44,505 bases of DNA from Bacillota bacterium (GCA_023458875.1 JAEWXO010000069.1:1-44505); one strand, 5' to 3'; counted from the first letter of the stretch, positions 14,796 to 23,682 are shown. Notes: a model not told the origin generated them from the letters alone. Made by a program: numbers and translations.

Positions 14796-15039
14796 ATTGA
14801 AGAATTAAATTCTCTATTGTATTTTTTAAATGTATTGGCGTAACCGTATTTCTAACCATTGCGTCATAAACATCCTCAGCCTTTGAACGTATACTTGTAA
14901 TATCGTGTACTTTTGCGGATTGTCCCGGTTTATGCACCTTTATACCAAAGGCTGTTCGTTCGGTTCCGTCCTTTTTGATTTTTTCTGAGAAAAGGCTATA
15001 GCTTGTCTCTCCCATGATTTCTTCAATTAGAATTTCCAT
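14794..15039 (-). CDS. DUF6514-type small protein
   Basis: An 81-residue acidic/basic mixed protein with no membrane segment. The layout (SYSLFSEKI, FGIKVHK, DITSIRSKAEDVYDAMVRN, PIHLKNTIENLI) fits DUF6514, a small protein of unknown function common in Clostridia. ATG 15039 has AAGGAG 6 bp upstream; the longer frame to 15096 lacks one. No partner gene is evident. Confidence 0.6.
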   Translation of the reverse strand: MEILIEEIMGETSYSLFSEKIKKDGTERTAFGIKVHKPGQSAKVHDITSIRSKAEDVYDAMVRNTVTPIHLKNTIENLILQ

Positions 15040-15121
15040 CTGATACTCCTTATGTAAAATTAATTTATTACATCTTAATTTTAACATGATTATCATTTTT
15101 TATCAATTCCATTGGTTACAA

Positions 15122-16693
15122 TTATGCAACATCTGATTTTTGTTTATAACAGTCAAAAGTTTTGTCTAAAATTTCCTGATCCTTATTCTTTGTGAAACTG
15201 CTGACTACAGGAACAAGTATTAACCCGAACAGCATGGCTGCAGCTCCGGCATTTACAGGTGAAGCAATATTTACCTTCATTGCTGCCGCGGTTTTTGTTA
15301 TTTCAGGGAATAAACCAAGGCTGAAAATAAACATATGAACTACTGTTATTCCTACGCCCGAAATAAAGCACGCTGTAACAGAAGCCCTGGTAATTTTTTT
15401 ACTGAACAGTCCGTACATGAAAGGTGCAAGGAATGAGCCTGCGAGGGCACCCCATGATATTGACATGAGTGTTGAAATATATGCGTTTTTATTAAGTGCA
15501 AGTATTACTGAAATTACGAGGAATACTGCTATAAATATTCTCATAACAAGTATCTCCTGTTTTTCTGTAAGCTTTCCCTTTGTAATAGGGCGTACAAGGT
15601 CTATAGTAACAGTTGAGCTTGATGTAAGAACAAGTGACGAAAGAGTTGACATTGAAGCTGAAAGAACAAGCACAACTACAAGTCCTATCATAATCTCAGG
15701 AAGACATGAGTCAAGCATGCTTGGAATGATAGCATCAAAATCAAGTTTTCCGTTTGCAAGAGTATTTATAAACACTTTTCCACTTTCGTCTGTTGGATCA
15801 GTTGTACAATAAATTCTTCCTAGTCCGCCAAGGAAATATGAACCGCCTGCAACGATTATCGCAAATAATGTTGAAATTATTGTACCCTTCTTTATAGCAT
15901 CTTCACTTTTTATAGCATAGAATTTATGTACCATCTGAGGAAGTCCCCATGTACCGAGCGATGTAAGAATAATAACTCCTGCGAGACTTATAGGGTCAGG
16001 ACCGATTATAGAATTAAGTGTACCCTTTACAGCACCTGCAGTATCTACATCCCCGAGTTGCTCCATTGCTGATGCCAGTCCACCTTTATTGTTAAGCGCA
16101 AAAATCAATACGGCTGCTATACCGCCCAGCATTATAATTCCCTGAACAAAATCATTTATCGCTGTTGCAGCATAACCGCCAAGTATTACATATACAGCGG
16201 TGAGAAGAGCCATTGCAATAATGCAGGTTGAATACTTGAGATTAAATGCCATAGAAAAAAGTCTTGAAAGTCCGTTATATACCGAAGCTGTATACGGAAT
16301 AAGGAATATAAATATAATTATTGCAGATGAAGTTTTAAGTGCCTTTGAGTTAAATCTTTTTTCAAAAAACTCAGGCATTGTTGAAGCATCAAGATGCTTT
16401 GTCATACACCTTGTTCTCTTTCCGAGCACTATCCATGCCAGAGCACTTCCAAGCAACGCATTTCCGACACCGATCCATGCTGCTGAAGAACCGTAGCTCC
16501 ATCCGAACTGTCCTGCATATCCTACAAATACAACCGCTGAAAAATACGATGTTCCAAACGCAAATGCAGTAAGCCAGGATCCTAAATTTCTTCCTCCAAG
16601 TACAAATCCGTCAATAGACGAACTGTTTTTTGATGTTGCTATGCCAATGCCGACCATAATAAGCACATACAATATCAAGATAAGCCATGTCAT
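15122..16693 (-). CDS. Sodium:solute symporter family protein
   Basis: A 523-residue SSS-family transporter with about 13 membrane segments. GGRNLGSWLTAFAFGTSYFSA near the start, GFCSGLVP-like GLPQMVHKFYAIKS and the SASMSTLSSLVLTSSS segment (Na+ site residues) match PutP/PanF-type symporters. It probably takes up an amino acid, organic acid or vitamin with Na+. GGAGG lies 8 bp before the ATG. Its promoter shares the 13-mer ACAAAACCTATGT with rrf2, so sulfur-linked control is conceivable. Confidence 0.88.
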   Translation of the reverse strand: MTWLILILYVLIMVGIGIATSKNSSSIDGFVLGGRNLGSWLTAFAFGTSYFSAVVFVGYAGQFGWSYGSSAAWIGVGNALLGSALAWIVLGKRTRCMTKHLDASTMPEFFEKRFNSKALKTSSAIIIFIFLIPYTASVYNGLSRLFSMAFNLKYSTCIIAMALLTAVYVILGGYAATAINDFVQGIIMLGGIAAVLIFALNNKGGLASAMEQLGDVDTAGAVKGTLNSIIGPDPISLAGVIILTSLGTWGLPQMVHKFYAIKSEDAIKKGTIISTLFAIIVAGGSYFLGGLGRIYCTTDPTDESGKVFINTLANGKLDFDAIIPSMLDSCLPEIMIGLVVVLVLSASMSTLSSLVLTSSSTVTIDLVRPITKGKLTEKQEILVMRIFIAVFLVISVILALNKNAYISTLMSISWGALAGSFLAPFMYGLFSKKITRASVTACFISGVGITVVHMFIFSLGLFPEITKTAAAMKVNIASPVNAGAAAMLFGLILVPVVSSFTKNKDQEILDKTFDCYKQKSDVA

Positions 16694-16724
16694 ATTAAAA
16701 CCTCCTATTATTTTTACTTTATGA

Positions 16725-16748
16725 TTTAAATCGTTTATGCTTTAAATC
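16725..16748. promoter_or_regulatory. Direct repeat in the symporter leader
   Basis: TTTAAATC at 16725-16732 and again at 16741-16748 (16-bp period), lying between the symporter promoter and its ribosome site. A possible operator. Confidence 0.3.
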
Positions 16749-16769
16749 ACTAAAGTGTATATATCATTA

Positions 16770-16798
16770 AGTATATCAAAGCACATAGGTTTTGTCAA
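16770..16798 (-). promoter_or_regulatory. Promoter of the symporter gene
   Basis: TTGACA, 17 bp, TATACT on the minus strand, with ACAAAACCTATGT (16795-16783) overlapping the -35 box. Confidence 0.7.
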
Positions 16799-16839
16799 TA
16801 GAAGTTTCAGAAAACAAAAAAATAATTTTTTATTTCTGG

Positions 16840-16980
16840 ATTACTATTCAGCCATATGTATAAGTTATGGATATATGACCGAAGGTCAAAGGCACGACCG
16901 GAAAACCCGGTCGACGCCGCTTCAGTCGAAATCCCTGCCATATTAATAACTTAACCGTCGCGGCTGAACAGCAGCTAACT
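16840..16980 (-). repeat. MITE-like repeat, copy E (full length)
   Basis: On the minus strand it begins GTTAGCTGCTGTTCAGCCGC, continues GGTTAAGTTATTAATATGGC, AGGGATTTC, GTCGACCGGGTTTTCCGGTCG and TTTGACCTTCGGTCATATAT, and ends AACTTATACATATGGCTGAA-TAGTAA. Both ends carry the inverted CAGCC/GGCTG motif. It separates the symporter promoter from the glgX terminator. Confidence 0.8.
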
Positions 16981-17009
16981 TTGTGTAATTTTTCCCCTTT
17001 AAGATAATA

Positions 17010-17056
17010 AAAAATCCGCTACAAAACACATAAGGTGCTCTGTAACGGATAAAAAA
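17010..17056 (-). terminator. Terminator of glgX
   Basis: TCCGTTACA and TGTAGCGGA (9-bp stem with one G-U) with A- and T-tracts on both sides, about 80 bp beyond the glgX stop. Confidence 0.7.
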
Positions 17057-17133
17057 GTCAATATAATGATTAAGAATATATCAAACACATGATGGCGGAC
17101 TGCCACTGCTTGTTAAAAGCTATGCTTTGAAAA

Positions 17134-19254
17134 TCAGGAATGCTCAGAAGCATTGCTTTTTTCGGCTGTCAGTATTACTACTGATCTTGGAGCAAGGAAA
17201 ATCGTATTTCCGTTTCTCGGGGTAACATCGTTATAATTAACAGAATCGCTATGTTTATGAATTGTATTTATAACAACATTCCACATAAGATGATGAGGCA
17301 AATCAGGAAGCTGAATACTCTGCTGCTCCCAGAAAGTATTTATTCCGAGGAAAACAATATCATCCTCTGTATCATCTGCATCTCTTCCTGCAAACATTAC
17401 ACCTGTTACCCTTGTATTATAATTAAAATTCTGATTCCACGCACCGCTGTTATGAACGCTCAGATCAGGAAAACCACATGTTGACTGATTTGTTTTTCTT
17501 CTTATGACTTCGTGTTTTTTTCTGAATTCAATCATAAATTTGCAGAAGTCATACATCTCATGATATTTATCAAGTCTGGTCCAGTCAAGCCATGATGTAA
17601 TATTGTCCTGACAATATGCATTGTTGTTTCCGAACTGTGTATTACAGAATTCATCACCGGCAAGGAACATCGCAGCACCTCGGCTGCACATAAGAACAGC
17701 AAATGCATTTTTGCGTAGTCTTGACCTGAGGCCCAGAACTGTTTCGTCATCTGTTTCTCCTTCGATTCCACAGTTCCAGCTGTTATTTACATTATCCCCG
17801 TCTGTATTGTTCCATCCGTTTTTCTCATTATGCTTTTCGTTGTAAGCATAAAGATCATACAGTGTAAATCCGTCATGACAGGTGATGAAGTTTACCGATG
17901 CGCATTCACCGCGCTTTTCAGGATTGTAAAGGTCATGGGATCCGGTAATACGTTTTACGGCATTTAAAGCCATTCCACCGTCGCCCTTAAGAAAACATCT
18001 TAACTCATCACGGTATTTTCCGTTCCACTCAGCCCATCTTTTCCATGAAGGAAAGCTTCCGACCTGATACAGACCGCCGGCATCCCATGCTTCAGCAATA
18101 AGCTTTACCTTTCCCAGAATAGGGTCAAACGCAAGACTTTCAAGAAGAGGCGGGTTACTCATAGGTGAACCGTCTTCATTTCGTCCCATAATAGTTGCAA
18201 GATCAAATCTGAAGCCATTAATACGGTAGTCTATTACCCAGGTTCTCAGACAGTCAAGAATAAACTGATGAACTATCGGATGATTACAGTTAAGTGAATT
18301 ACCGCATCCACTGAAATTATAATATTTTCCGTCAGGTGTCAGAAGATAATAAATGTTATTATCTATGCCCTTGAATGAGAAAAACGGTCCTCTTTCATCA
18401 CCCTCGGCAGTATGATTGAATACCACATCAAGAATTACTTCTATCCCGTTTTCATTTAATGTTTTTATTAATGTTTTAAGCTCGTGTCCCTCACGGTTAT
18501 ATTCTAACGCAGCGGTATATCCTGTATTAGGAGCGAAAAAGCTTATTGTGTTATAGCCCCAGTAATTATAAAGAATATTTCCGTCTACTACACGTATATC
18601 CTCCATCTCGTCAAATTCAAAAATAGGCATAAGCTCAACTGCATTTATACCGAGGTCTTTAAAGTAAGGAATCATTTCCATCAGTCCGGCAAATGTTCCC
18701 TTGTTCTTTACCCTTGAAGATTTGTCGATTGTAAATCCCCTTACATGCAGTTCATATATTATCAGATCCTGAAAAGGAATTTCAGGCTGCTTCATATTTC
18801 CCCAGTCAAATGTATCGTCAACTACTCTTGCCCTATATACATTTTCTTTTCCTGTCTTGACTCCCCATTCGCTTTGTCCTGTTACAGCCTTAGCGTAAGG
18901 ATCAAGCAGATATGCATTTTTATTAAACAGCAAGCCTTTTTTCTTATTATAAGGTCCATCCATTCTATAGGCATATTCAAATTCAAGAATATCGGTATCA
19001 AATACTATCATAGAAAATGTATTACCGATACGATATGTCTTTGGAAATGGCAGAATGGCATAAGGTTTGCATTCTTTTCGTTTAAAAAGTAAAAGCTCAC
19101 ATGATGTTGCATTATATGAGTGAATTGTAAAATTTACTCCGTTTTGTATTGCTGTTGCCCCGTTAATAAGAAAAAAGCCGGGACGTACTTTAAATCCATC
19201 AATTTCATCAATCGGAACCAATGAATCTGAATACTTATGACACTGTATACTCAT
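17134..19254 (-). CDS. glgX: Glycogen debranching enzyme GlgX / isoamylase-type GH13
   Basis: About 706 residues. An N-terminal CBM48-type beta domain (about 20-150) precedes a GH13 barrel: NYWGYNTISFFAPN, VILDVVFNHTAEG, nucleophile Asp in GFRFDLATIMG, acid Glu in LIAEAWDAGG and the HD pair in FITCHDGFTLYD. It hydrolyses alpha-1,6 branches of glycogen or limit dextrins in the cytoplasm. I chose ATG 19254, preceded by AAGGGGA; ATG 19284 lacks a ribosome site. It stands alone, with a perfect 20-bp palindrome in its leader. Confidence 0.88.
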   Translation of the reverse strand: MSIQCHKYSDSLVPIDEIDGFKVRPGFFLINGATAIQNGVNFTIHSYNATSCELLLFKRKECKPYAILPFPKTYRIGNTFSMIVFDTDILEFEYAYRMDGPYNKKKGLLFNKNAYLLDPYAKAVTGQSEWGVKTGKENVYRARVVDDTFDWGNMKQPEIPFQDLIIYELHVRGFTIDKSSRVKNKGTFAGLMEMIPYFKDLGINAVELMPIFEFDEMEDIRVVDGNILYNYWGYNTISFFAPNTGYTAALEYNREGHELKTLIKTLNENGIEVILDVVFNHTAEGDERGPFFSFKGIDNNIYYLLTPDGKYYNFSGCGNSLNCNHPIVHQFILDCLRTWVIDYRINGFRFDLATIMGRNEDGSPMSNPPLLESLAFDPILGKVKLIAEAWDAGGLYQVGSFPSWKRWAEWNGKYRDELRCFLKGDGGMALNAVKRITGSHDLYNPEKRGECASVNFITCHDGFTLYDLYAYNEKHNEKNGWNNTDGDNVNNSWNCGIEGETDDETVLGLRSRLRKNAFAVLMCSRGAAMFLAGDEFCNTQFGNNNAYCQDNITSWLDWTRLDKYHEMYDFCKFMIEFRKKHEVIRRKTNQSTCGFPDLSVHNSGAWNQNFNYNTRVTGVMFAGRDADDTEDDIVFLGINTFWEQQSIQLPDLPHHLMWNVVINTIHKHSDSVNYNDVTPRNGNTIFLAPRSVVILTAEKSNASEHS

Positions 19255-19296
19255 ATTGTTTATAATCCCCTTAAATAAATGCATTATATATATATC

Positions 19297-19316
19297 GATA
19301 AGACATATGTCTTATC
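19297..19316. promoter_or_regulatory. Perfect 20-bp palindrome in the glgX leader
   Basis: GATAAGACATATGTCTTATC, at about +15 to +34 from the predicted start of transcription. It is a likely repressor operator. Confidence 0.55.
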
Positions 19317-19337
19317 TAAAAAAATATATATATTTTG

Positions 19338-19366
19338 ATTTTACTATAACATTTAGTATTTGTCAA
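19338..19366 (-). promoter_or_regulatory. Promoter of glgX
   Basis: TTGACA, 17 bp, TAAAAT on the minus strand. Confidence 0.7.
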
Positions 19367-19409
19367 GAAGAGATAAATATTCTATTCTTATATCGCGATA
19401 GTTTACTAC

Positions 19410-19544
19410 GTTACTATTTTTGTGCTACGGTTTAGTTTTTATATTAGCAGAGACCTCAAGTCCGCACGAATCGACCGGGCTTTCCGATCGCGCATTTGAC
19501 CTTCGGATATATGTCTCTATATTACACATATTATTAGTAGTAAC
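19410..19544 (+). repeat. MITE-like repeat, copy F
   Basis: Starts GTTACTA and ends TAGTAAC; inner parts diverge from D and E but the core ATCGACCGGGCTTTCCGATCG and GACCTTCGGATATATGTCTC are kept. It occupies most of the gap between the glgX and hydrogenase-regulator promoters. Confidence 0.7.
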
Positions 19545-19582
19545 AAATGGTTACAATTTTATTTTTCAGATGTCTCTCCCAC

Positions 19583-19611
19583 TTGATAGAATTGCGACAA
19601 TGTGGTATAAT
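19583..19611 (+). promoter_or_regulatory. Promoter of the hydrogenase-maturation operon
   Basis: TTGATA, 17 bp, TATAAT; about 60 nt before the first gene. Confidence 0.7.
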
Positions 19612-19672
19612 AAATAATGCAGTATCATTAAAATATGATATCCGCAAAAAACATTAATTATTTTTCGGGGAA

Positions 19673-19930
19673 GTGGACAAAATAGAAACTCGTGTTGCCA
19701 TTATCGGCGTTATGGTAGAAAATAATGCCTCCACAGAAAGCCTAAACAATATTCTTCATTTTTACAGTGAGTATATAATAGGACGTATGGGTATTCCGTA
19801 CAAGGAAAAAAATATAGGCATCATAAGTATTGCCGTTGATGCACCGGAGCATGTTATAAGTGCACTGTCAGGCAAAATAGGACGACTTCCCGGAATATCC
19901 ACAAAAACACTCTATTCAAAATTAACTTAA
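19673..19930 (+). CDS. Iron-only hydrogenase system regulator (TM1266 family)
   Basis: An 85-residue ACT-like protein. ETRVAIIGVMVEN, HFYSEYIIGRMGIPY, IGIISIAVDAP and ALSGKIGRLPG are family signatures; such genes accompany [FeFe]-hydrogenase maturases. GTG 19673 is only 2 nt past GGGG-AA. Homologues usually begin at the METR position, which here is ATA at 19682, so an ATA start is possible. It is first in an operon with hydG and hydF. Confidence 0.88.
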   Translation: MDKIETRVAIIGVMVENNASTESLNNILHFYSEYIIGRMGIPYKEKNIGIISIAVDAPEHVISALSGKIGRLPGISTKTLYSKLT

Positions 19931-19972
19931 CGGGGAAGATTTTCTGACCCGGAAACGAAAGGACTCTTTAAT

Positions 19973-21391
19973 ATGTATAACCCAAAATCACTGAAAGCAG
20001 AAGAATTTATATCACACGACGAGGTTCTCGAATCTCTTGAATATGCAGAGGCAAACAAAAGCAATACAGAGCTTATTGACAAAATAATTGAAAAGGCAAA
20101 GCTAAGAAAAGGCCTTGACCACCGTGAAGCATCTGTTCTTCTCGCATGTGATATAAAAGAAAAAAATGATGAGATTTTAAGTCTTGCCCAGCAGATAAAA
20201 AAAGATTTTTACGGAAACAGAATAGTAATGTTTGCCCCTCTTTATCTTTCAAACTATTGTATAAACGGATGTGTTTACTGCCCTTATCATATGAAAAACA
20301 AGCATATAACACGTAAAAAGCTTACACAGGAGGAAATAAAGAAGGAAGTAATCGCATTACAGGATATGGGACATAAAAGACTTGCTTTAGAAGCAGGCGA
20401 AGATCCTGAAATGAACCCTATCGAATATATTCTTGAATCCATAAAAACCATTTACAGTATAAAGCATAAAAACGGCGAAATAAGACGTGTAAATATAAAC
20501 ATTGCCGCAACAACTGTTGAAAACTACAGAAAGCTTAAAGATGCAGGTATCGGAACATATATTCTGTTCCAGGAAACATATCATAAACAGAGCTATGAAA
20601 AGCTTCATCCGACAGGTCCTAAGCACAACTATGCTTATCATACAGAAGCCATGGACCGTGCAATGGATGGTGGTATCGATGACGTAGGACTCGGTGTGCT
20701 TTTCGGTCTTGAGCTTTATAAATACGAATTTGCCGCTCTTCTCATGCATGCAGAGCATCTTGAGGCAGTACACGGCGTAGGTCCGCACACAATAAGCGTA
20801 CCAAGAATAAGAAAAGCCGATGACATTGACCCGTCTGTATTTGACAATGGAATAAACGACGATATTTTTGAAAAAATCGTAGCATGCATACGCATTGCCG
20901 TACCTTATACAGGAATGATTATTTCCACAAGAGAAAGCCCTTCATGCCGTGAAAGAATACTTAAGGTAGGTATTTCACAGGTAAGCGGCGGTTCGAGAAC
21001 AAGTGTAGGCGGATATTGTGAACCGGAGCCTGAGGATGAAAATTCTTCACAGTTCGATGTAAGCGACAAACGTACACTTGATGAGGTTGTAAACTGGCTG
21101 ATGTCACTCGGATATATTCCTAGCTTCTGTACAGCATGTTACCGTGAAGGCCGTACAGGTGACAGATTCATGACACTCTGCAAAAACAAACAGATTCAGA
21201 ACTGCTGCCACCCTAATGCACTTATGACACTCAGAGAATATCTTGAAGACTATGCTTCACCTGAAACAAAGGAAATCGGTGAAAAGCTTATACAGAGCGA
21301 AATCCCTAACGTTCCCAGCGACAGGGTAAAGGAAATTGTTCTTAAATATCTTGATGAAATTCAAAACGGAAAAAGAGATTTCAGATTATAA
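19973..21391 (+). CDS. hydG: [FeFe]-hydrogenase H-cluster radical SAM maturase HydG
   Basis: A 472-residue radical SAM tyrosine lyase that makes the CO and CN ligands of the H-cluster. The SAM-cluster motif is CINGCVYC (Cys96, Cys100, Cys103), followed by YHMKNKHITRKKLT. FQETYHKQSYEKLHP and GLGVLFGLELYKYEF are typical of HydG, and the C-terminal FCTACYREGRTGDRFM with a later Cys holds the auxiliary cluster that distinguishes it from ThiH. AAAGGA lies 8 bp before the ATG. hydF follows by 20 bp; hydE and the hydrogenase are not in the window. Confidence 0.95.
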   Translation: MYNPKSLKAEEFISHDEVLESLEYAEANKSNTELIDKIIEKAKLRKGLDHREASVLLACDIKEKNDEILSLAQQIKKDFYGNRIVMFAPLYLSNYCINGCVYCPYHMKNKHITRKKLTQEEIKKEVIALQDMGHKRLALEAGEDPEMNPIEYILESIKTIYSIKHKNGEIRRVNINIAATTVENYRKLKDAGIGTYILFQETYHKQSYEKLHPTGPKHNYAYHTEAMDRAMDGGIDDVGLGVLFGLELYKYEFAALLMHAEHLEAVHGVGPHTISVPRIRKADDIDPSVFDNGINDDIFEKIVACIRIAVPYTGMIISTRESPSCRERILKVGISQVSGGSRTSVGGYCEPEPEDENSSQFDVSDKRTLDEVVNWLMSLGYIPSFCTACYREGRTGDRFMTLCKNKQIQNCCHPNALMTLREYLEDYASPETKEIGEKLIQSEIPNVPSDRVKEIVLKYLDEIQNGKRDFRL

Positions 21392-21411
21392 AAATTACGG
21401 AGGAAATTACT

Positions 21412-22614
21412 ATGGGACTTAATGACACACCATCTTCAGAACGTGTTCACATAGCATTCTTTGGAAAAAGAAACGCAGGCAAATCAAGCGCCGTAAATGC
21501 GGTCACGAACCAGAATCTGTCTGTTGTATCAGAAGTAAAAGGAACCACTACAGACCCCGTATACAAATCAATGGAACTCCTACCTGTAGGACCTGTTATG
21601 ATTATTGATACTCCGGGCATTGATGATGAGGGCTCTCTCGGACAGCTCAGAATCAATAAAGCCCACGAGGTACTCAACAAAACCGATGTAGCTGTTCTTA
21701 TTGTTGACTCATCATCAGGATTGTCCGATGATGATAATATGATTATAAATCTTTTCAAGGACAAGCGCATAAATTATATTACGGTTTACTCAAAGGCTGA
21801 CAAGCTTGCATCAATTCCGGAAGCCTCTGATAATGAGATATACATAAGCTCCGTAACCGGGCTTAATATAGACGCTCTGAAAAATATGATTGCTGCAGCC
21901 GCTAAAAAGGAAGAATCCGATAAAAGAATAATCGGCCATCTCCTCTGCCCTGAGGATATAGTTATTCTTGTAGTACCTGTTGACTCTGCAGCACCAAAGG
22001 GCAGACTCATTCTTCCGCAGCAGCAGACAATACGTGATATCCTCGATTCGAATGCGACAGCATTTGTTGTACAGACTCCTCAGCTTGAATCCGCTCTTTC
22101 ATCACTTTCAAAAAAATCACGACTTATCATTACAGACAGTCAGGCATTTGCAGAGGTATCAAAAATTGCGCCTGAAGATATAGACCTCACATCATTTTCT
22201 ATTTTATTTGCAAACTATAAAGGAATTCTAAGTCCTGCTGTAAAGGGTGCAAATTCACTGAGTGAATTAAAAAACGGTGATAAAGTTCTTATTGCCGAGG
22301 GCTGTACACATCACAGACAGTGCAATGACATAGGAACTGTAAAGCTTCCGGCACTTATAGAAAAATATACAGGTGTTAAGCCTGAATACGAATTCACATC
22401 AGGAGGAGGTTTCCCTTCAGAGCTGTCAGGATACAAAATGATTATTCACTGCGGCGGATGTATGCTAAATGACAGAGAAGTACAGCACAGATGCCAACGC
22501 GCAGAAAAAGCAGGAATTCCATTTACCAATTACGGAGTAGTTATTTCATTTATGAACGGTATTCTCAAAAGAACACTCAAAGTATTTCCTGACATATATG
22601 ATTTATTAAAATAA
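21412..22614 (+). CDS. hydF: [FeFe]-hydrogenase H-cluster maturation GTPase HydF
   Basis: A 400-residue scaffold GTPase. The Ras-like domain has GKRNAGKSS (18-26), DTPGIDD and YSKADK. The C-terminal cluster-binding domain has CTHHRQCNDIG and IHCGGCM, giving the His/CxxC ligands of the [4Fe-4S] site. It carries the diiron H-cluster precursor to the hydrogenase. CGGAGG lies upstream of the ATG. It is last in the operon; the next promoter is at 22660. Confidence 0.95.
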   Translation: MGLNDTPSSERVHIAFFGKRNAGKSSAVNAVTNQNLSVVSEVKGTTTDPVYKSMELLPVGPVMIIDTPGIDDEGSLGQLRINKAHEVLNKTDVAVLIVDSSSGLSDDDNMIINLFKDKRINYITVYSKADKLASIPEASDNEIYISSVTGLNIDALKNMIAAAAKKEESDKRIIGHLLCPEDIVILVVPVDSAAPKGRLILPQQQTIRDILDSNATAFVVQTPQLESALSSLSKKSRLIITDSQAFAEVSKIAPEDIDLTSFSILFANYKGILSPAVKGANSLSELKNGDKVLIAEGCTHHRQCNDIGTVKLPALIEKYTGVKPEYEFTSGGGFPSELSGYKMIIHCGGCMLNDREVQHRCQRAEKAGIPFTNYGVVISFMNGILKRTLKVFPDIYDLLK

Positions 22615-22659
22615 TATATGTTTATTTTCTGAAAAAGCTATGAAAATACTATGATTTGC

Positions 22660-22687
22660 TTGACAATAGTAACCGGTATGATATAAT
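22660..22687 (+). promoter_or_regulatory. Promoter of the cohesin-lipoprotein operon
   Basis: Consensus TTGACA, 16 bp, TATAAT; about 60 nt before the first lipoprotein. Confidence 0.75.
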
Positions 22688-22750
22688 TATTATGATAAAT
22701 TATCGGATGTGTATTATTTCTTATTTATCATTTTGAAAGGATAATCAATT

Positions 22751-23665
22751 ATGAAAAAAATAAAATCTACAATGCTGGCAATCTCACTTATTTGTGCATT
22801 TTCACTTGCACTTGCAGGATGTAATGATAATGATTCAAAAAAATCCGGTACTTCTGTTGTAACAAAAGAACCGGGCAACAGCAATTCTTCTTCAGACAAG
22901 GACACTACTGAGGTTACAATTCCTGAAAAAGACGATGACGGAAGCAAAATAACCGTTTTCGACGTAACTGATACAGAAGGAAATACTGTTACAGACTCAA
23001 AGGGAGCACCGGTTACTACACTTGCCCTTGTTGATGATGACGGCAAAGCTATTACCGATGCAAAAGGAAACTATGTTGCACCTAATATAGCCGTAACAAA
23101 AAAACCTGAACGTGTTGTATCAGCAACAGGCAACAGCAACAGTAACAGTAACGGTAACGGTAACTCAAATTCAAATGTAAAGGTAACTTCTGACGGACCT
23201 ACTGTCAGCATTGACAAGGATATAGAAGCTTCTGCAGGTGAAGAATTTAAATTTAAAATTAATATAACCGGCAATACCGGTTATACAAGCCTTATCGCAT
23301 GGCTCGATATAGACACCAAATATTTTGAATTTGTTTCATTCGAGGGCGGAGATCCTGATTCTTCAAATTACAAGCGTTCTCCTGAAAAACTTAACACTTT
23401 ATGCAATGAATACACAAAGCCGGGTTCAAAGGACCTTAACACACTTGTACTTATGTATTTTGATCCTTCATGCGTTTCCCTTGTCGGAGATACTACATAT
23501 GCTACAATAACACTTAAAGTTAAAGAGGATACACCTAAGGGTACATATGATCTTGCATTTGACGCAGAAACAGACGGAACTGCAAAATGCAATAACGTTG
23601 ATGCTGATAAAAATGTTATAGTCTGCACACCAAAATATCAGAACGGAAGCATCAAAGTTAAATAA
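22751..23665 (+). CDS. Lipoprotein with a cohesin-like domain (normal order)
   Basis: 304 residues. The signal peptide ends LALAGC (lipidated Cys24), then comes a Ser/Thr/acidic linker, a DDDGSKITVFDVTD module with repeated TVTD..G units (about 55-100), an Asn/Ser/Gly linker (about 120-135), and a cohesin-like beta-sandwich to the end: SIDKDIEASAGEEFKFKINI, LIAWLDIDTKYFEFVSFEGG, then TTYATITLKVKEDTPKGTYD and QNGSIKV. Cohesins bind dockerins in cellulosome or amylosome assembly; as a lipoprotein it would display this on the outer face of the membrane. It is first of three paralogues in a row. The dockerin partner is not proven; one dockerin protein is encoded at 33498. Confidence 0.75.
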   Translation: MKKIKSTMLAISLICAFSLALAGCNDNDSKKSGTSVVTKEPGNSNSSSDKDTTEVTIPEKDDDGSKITVFDVTDTEGNTVTDSKGAPVTTLALVDDDGKAITDAKGNYVAPNIAVTKKPERVVSATGNSNSNSNGNGNSNSNVKVTSDGPTVSIDKDIEASAGEEFKFKINITGNTGYTSLIAWLDIDTKYFEFVSFEGGDPDSSNYKRSPEKLNTLCNEYTKPGSKDLNTLVLMYFDPSCVSLVGDTTYATITLKVKEDTPKGTYDLAFDAETDGTAKCNNVDADKNVIVCTPKYQNGSIKVK

Positions 23666-23682
23666 TTTATTTTTGTTTTTTG

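Noticed and set aside
22669..22681. GTAACCGGTATG in the lipoprotein promoter as another copy of the cysteine motif
   Set aside because: Several mismatches, a different position relative to the -10 box, and no functional link.
23125..23180. Short tandem repeat AACAGC/AACAGT/AACGGT
   Set aside because: It is in frame and encodes an Asn/Ser/Gly linker of the first lipoprotein; it is not a CRISPR array or regulatory repeat.
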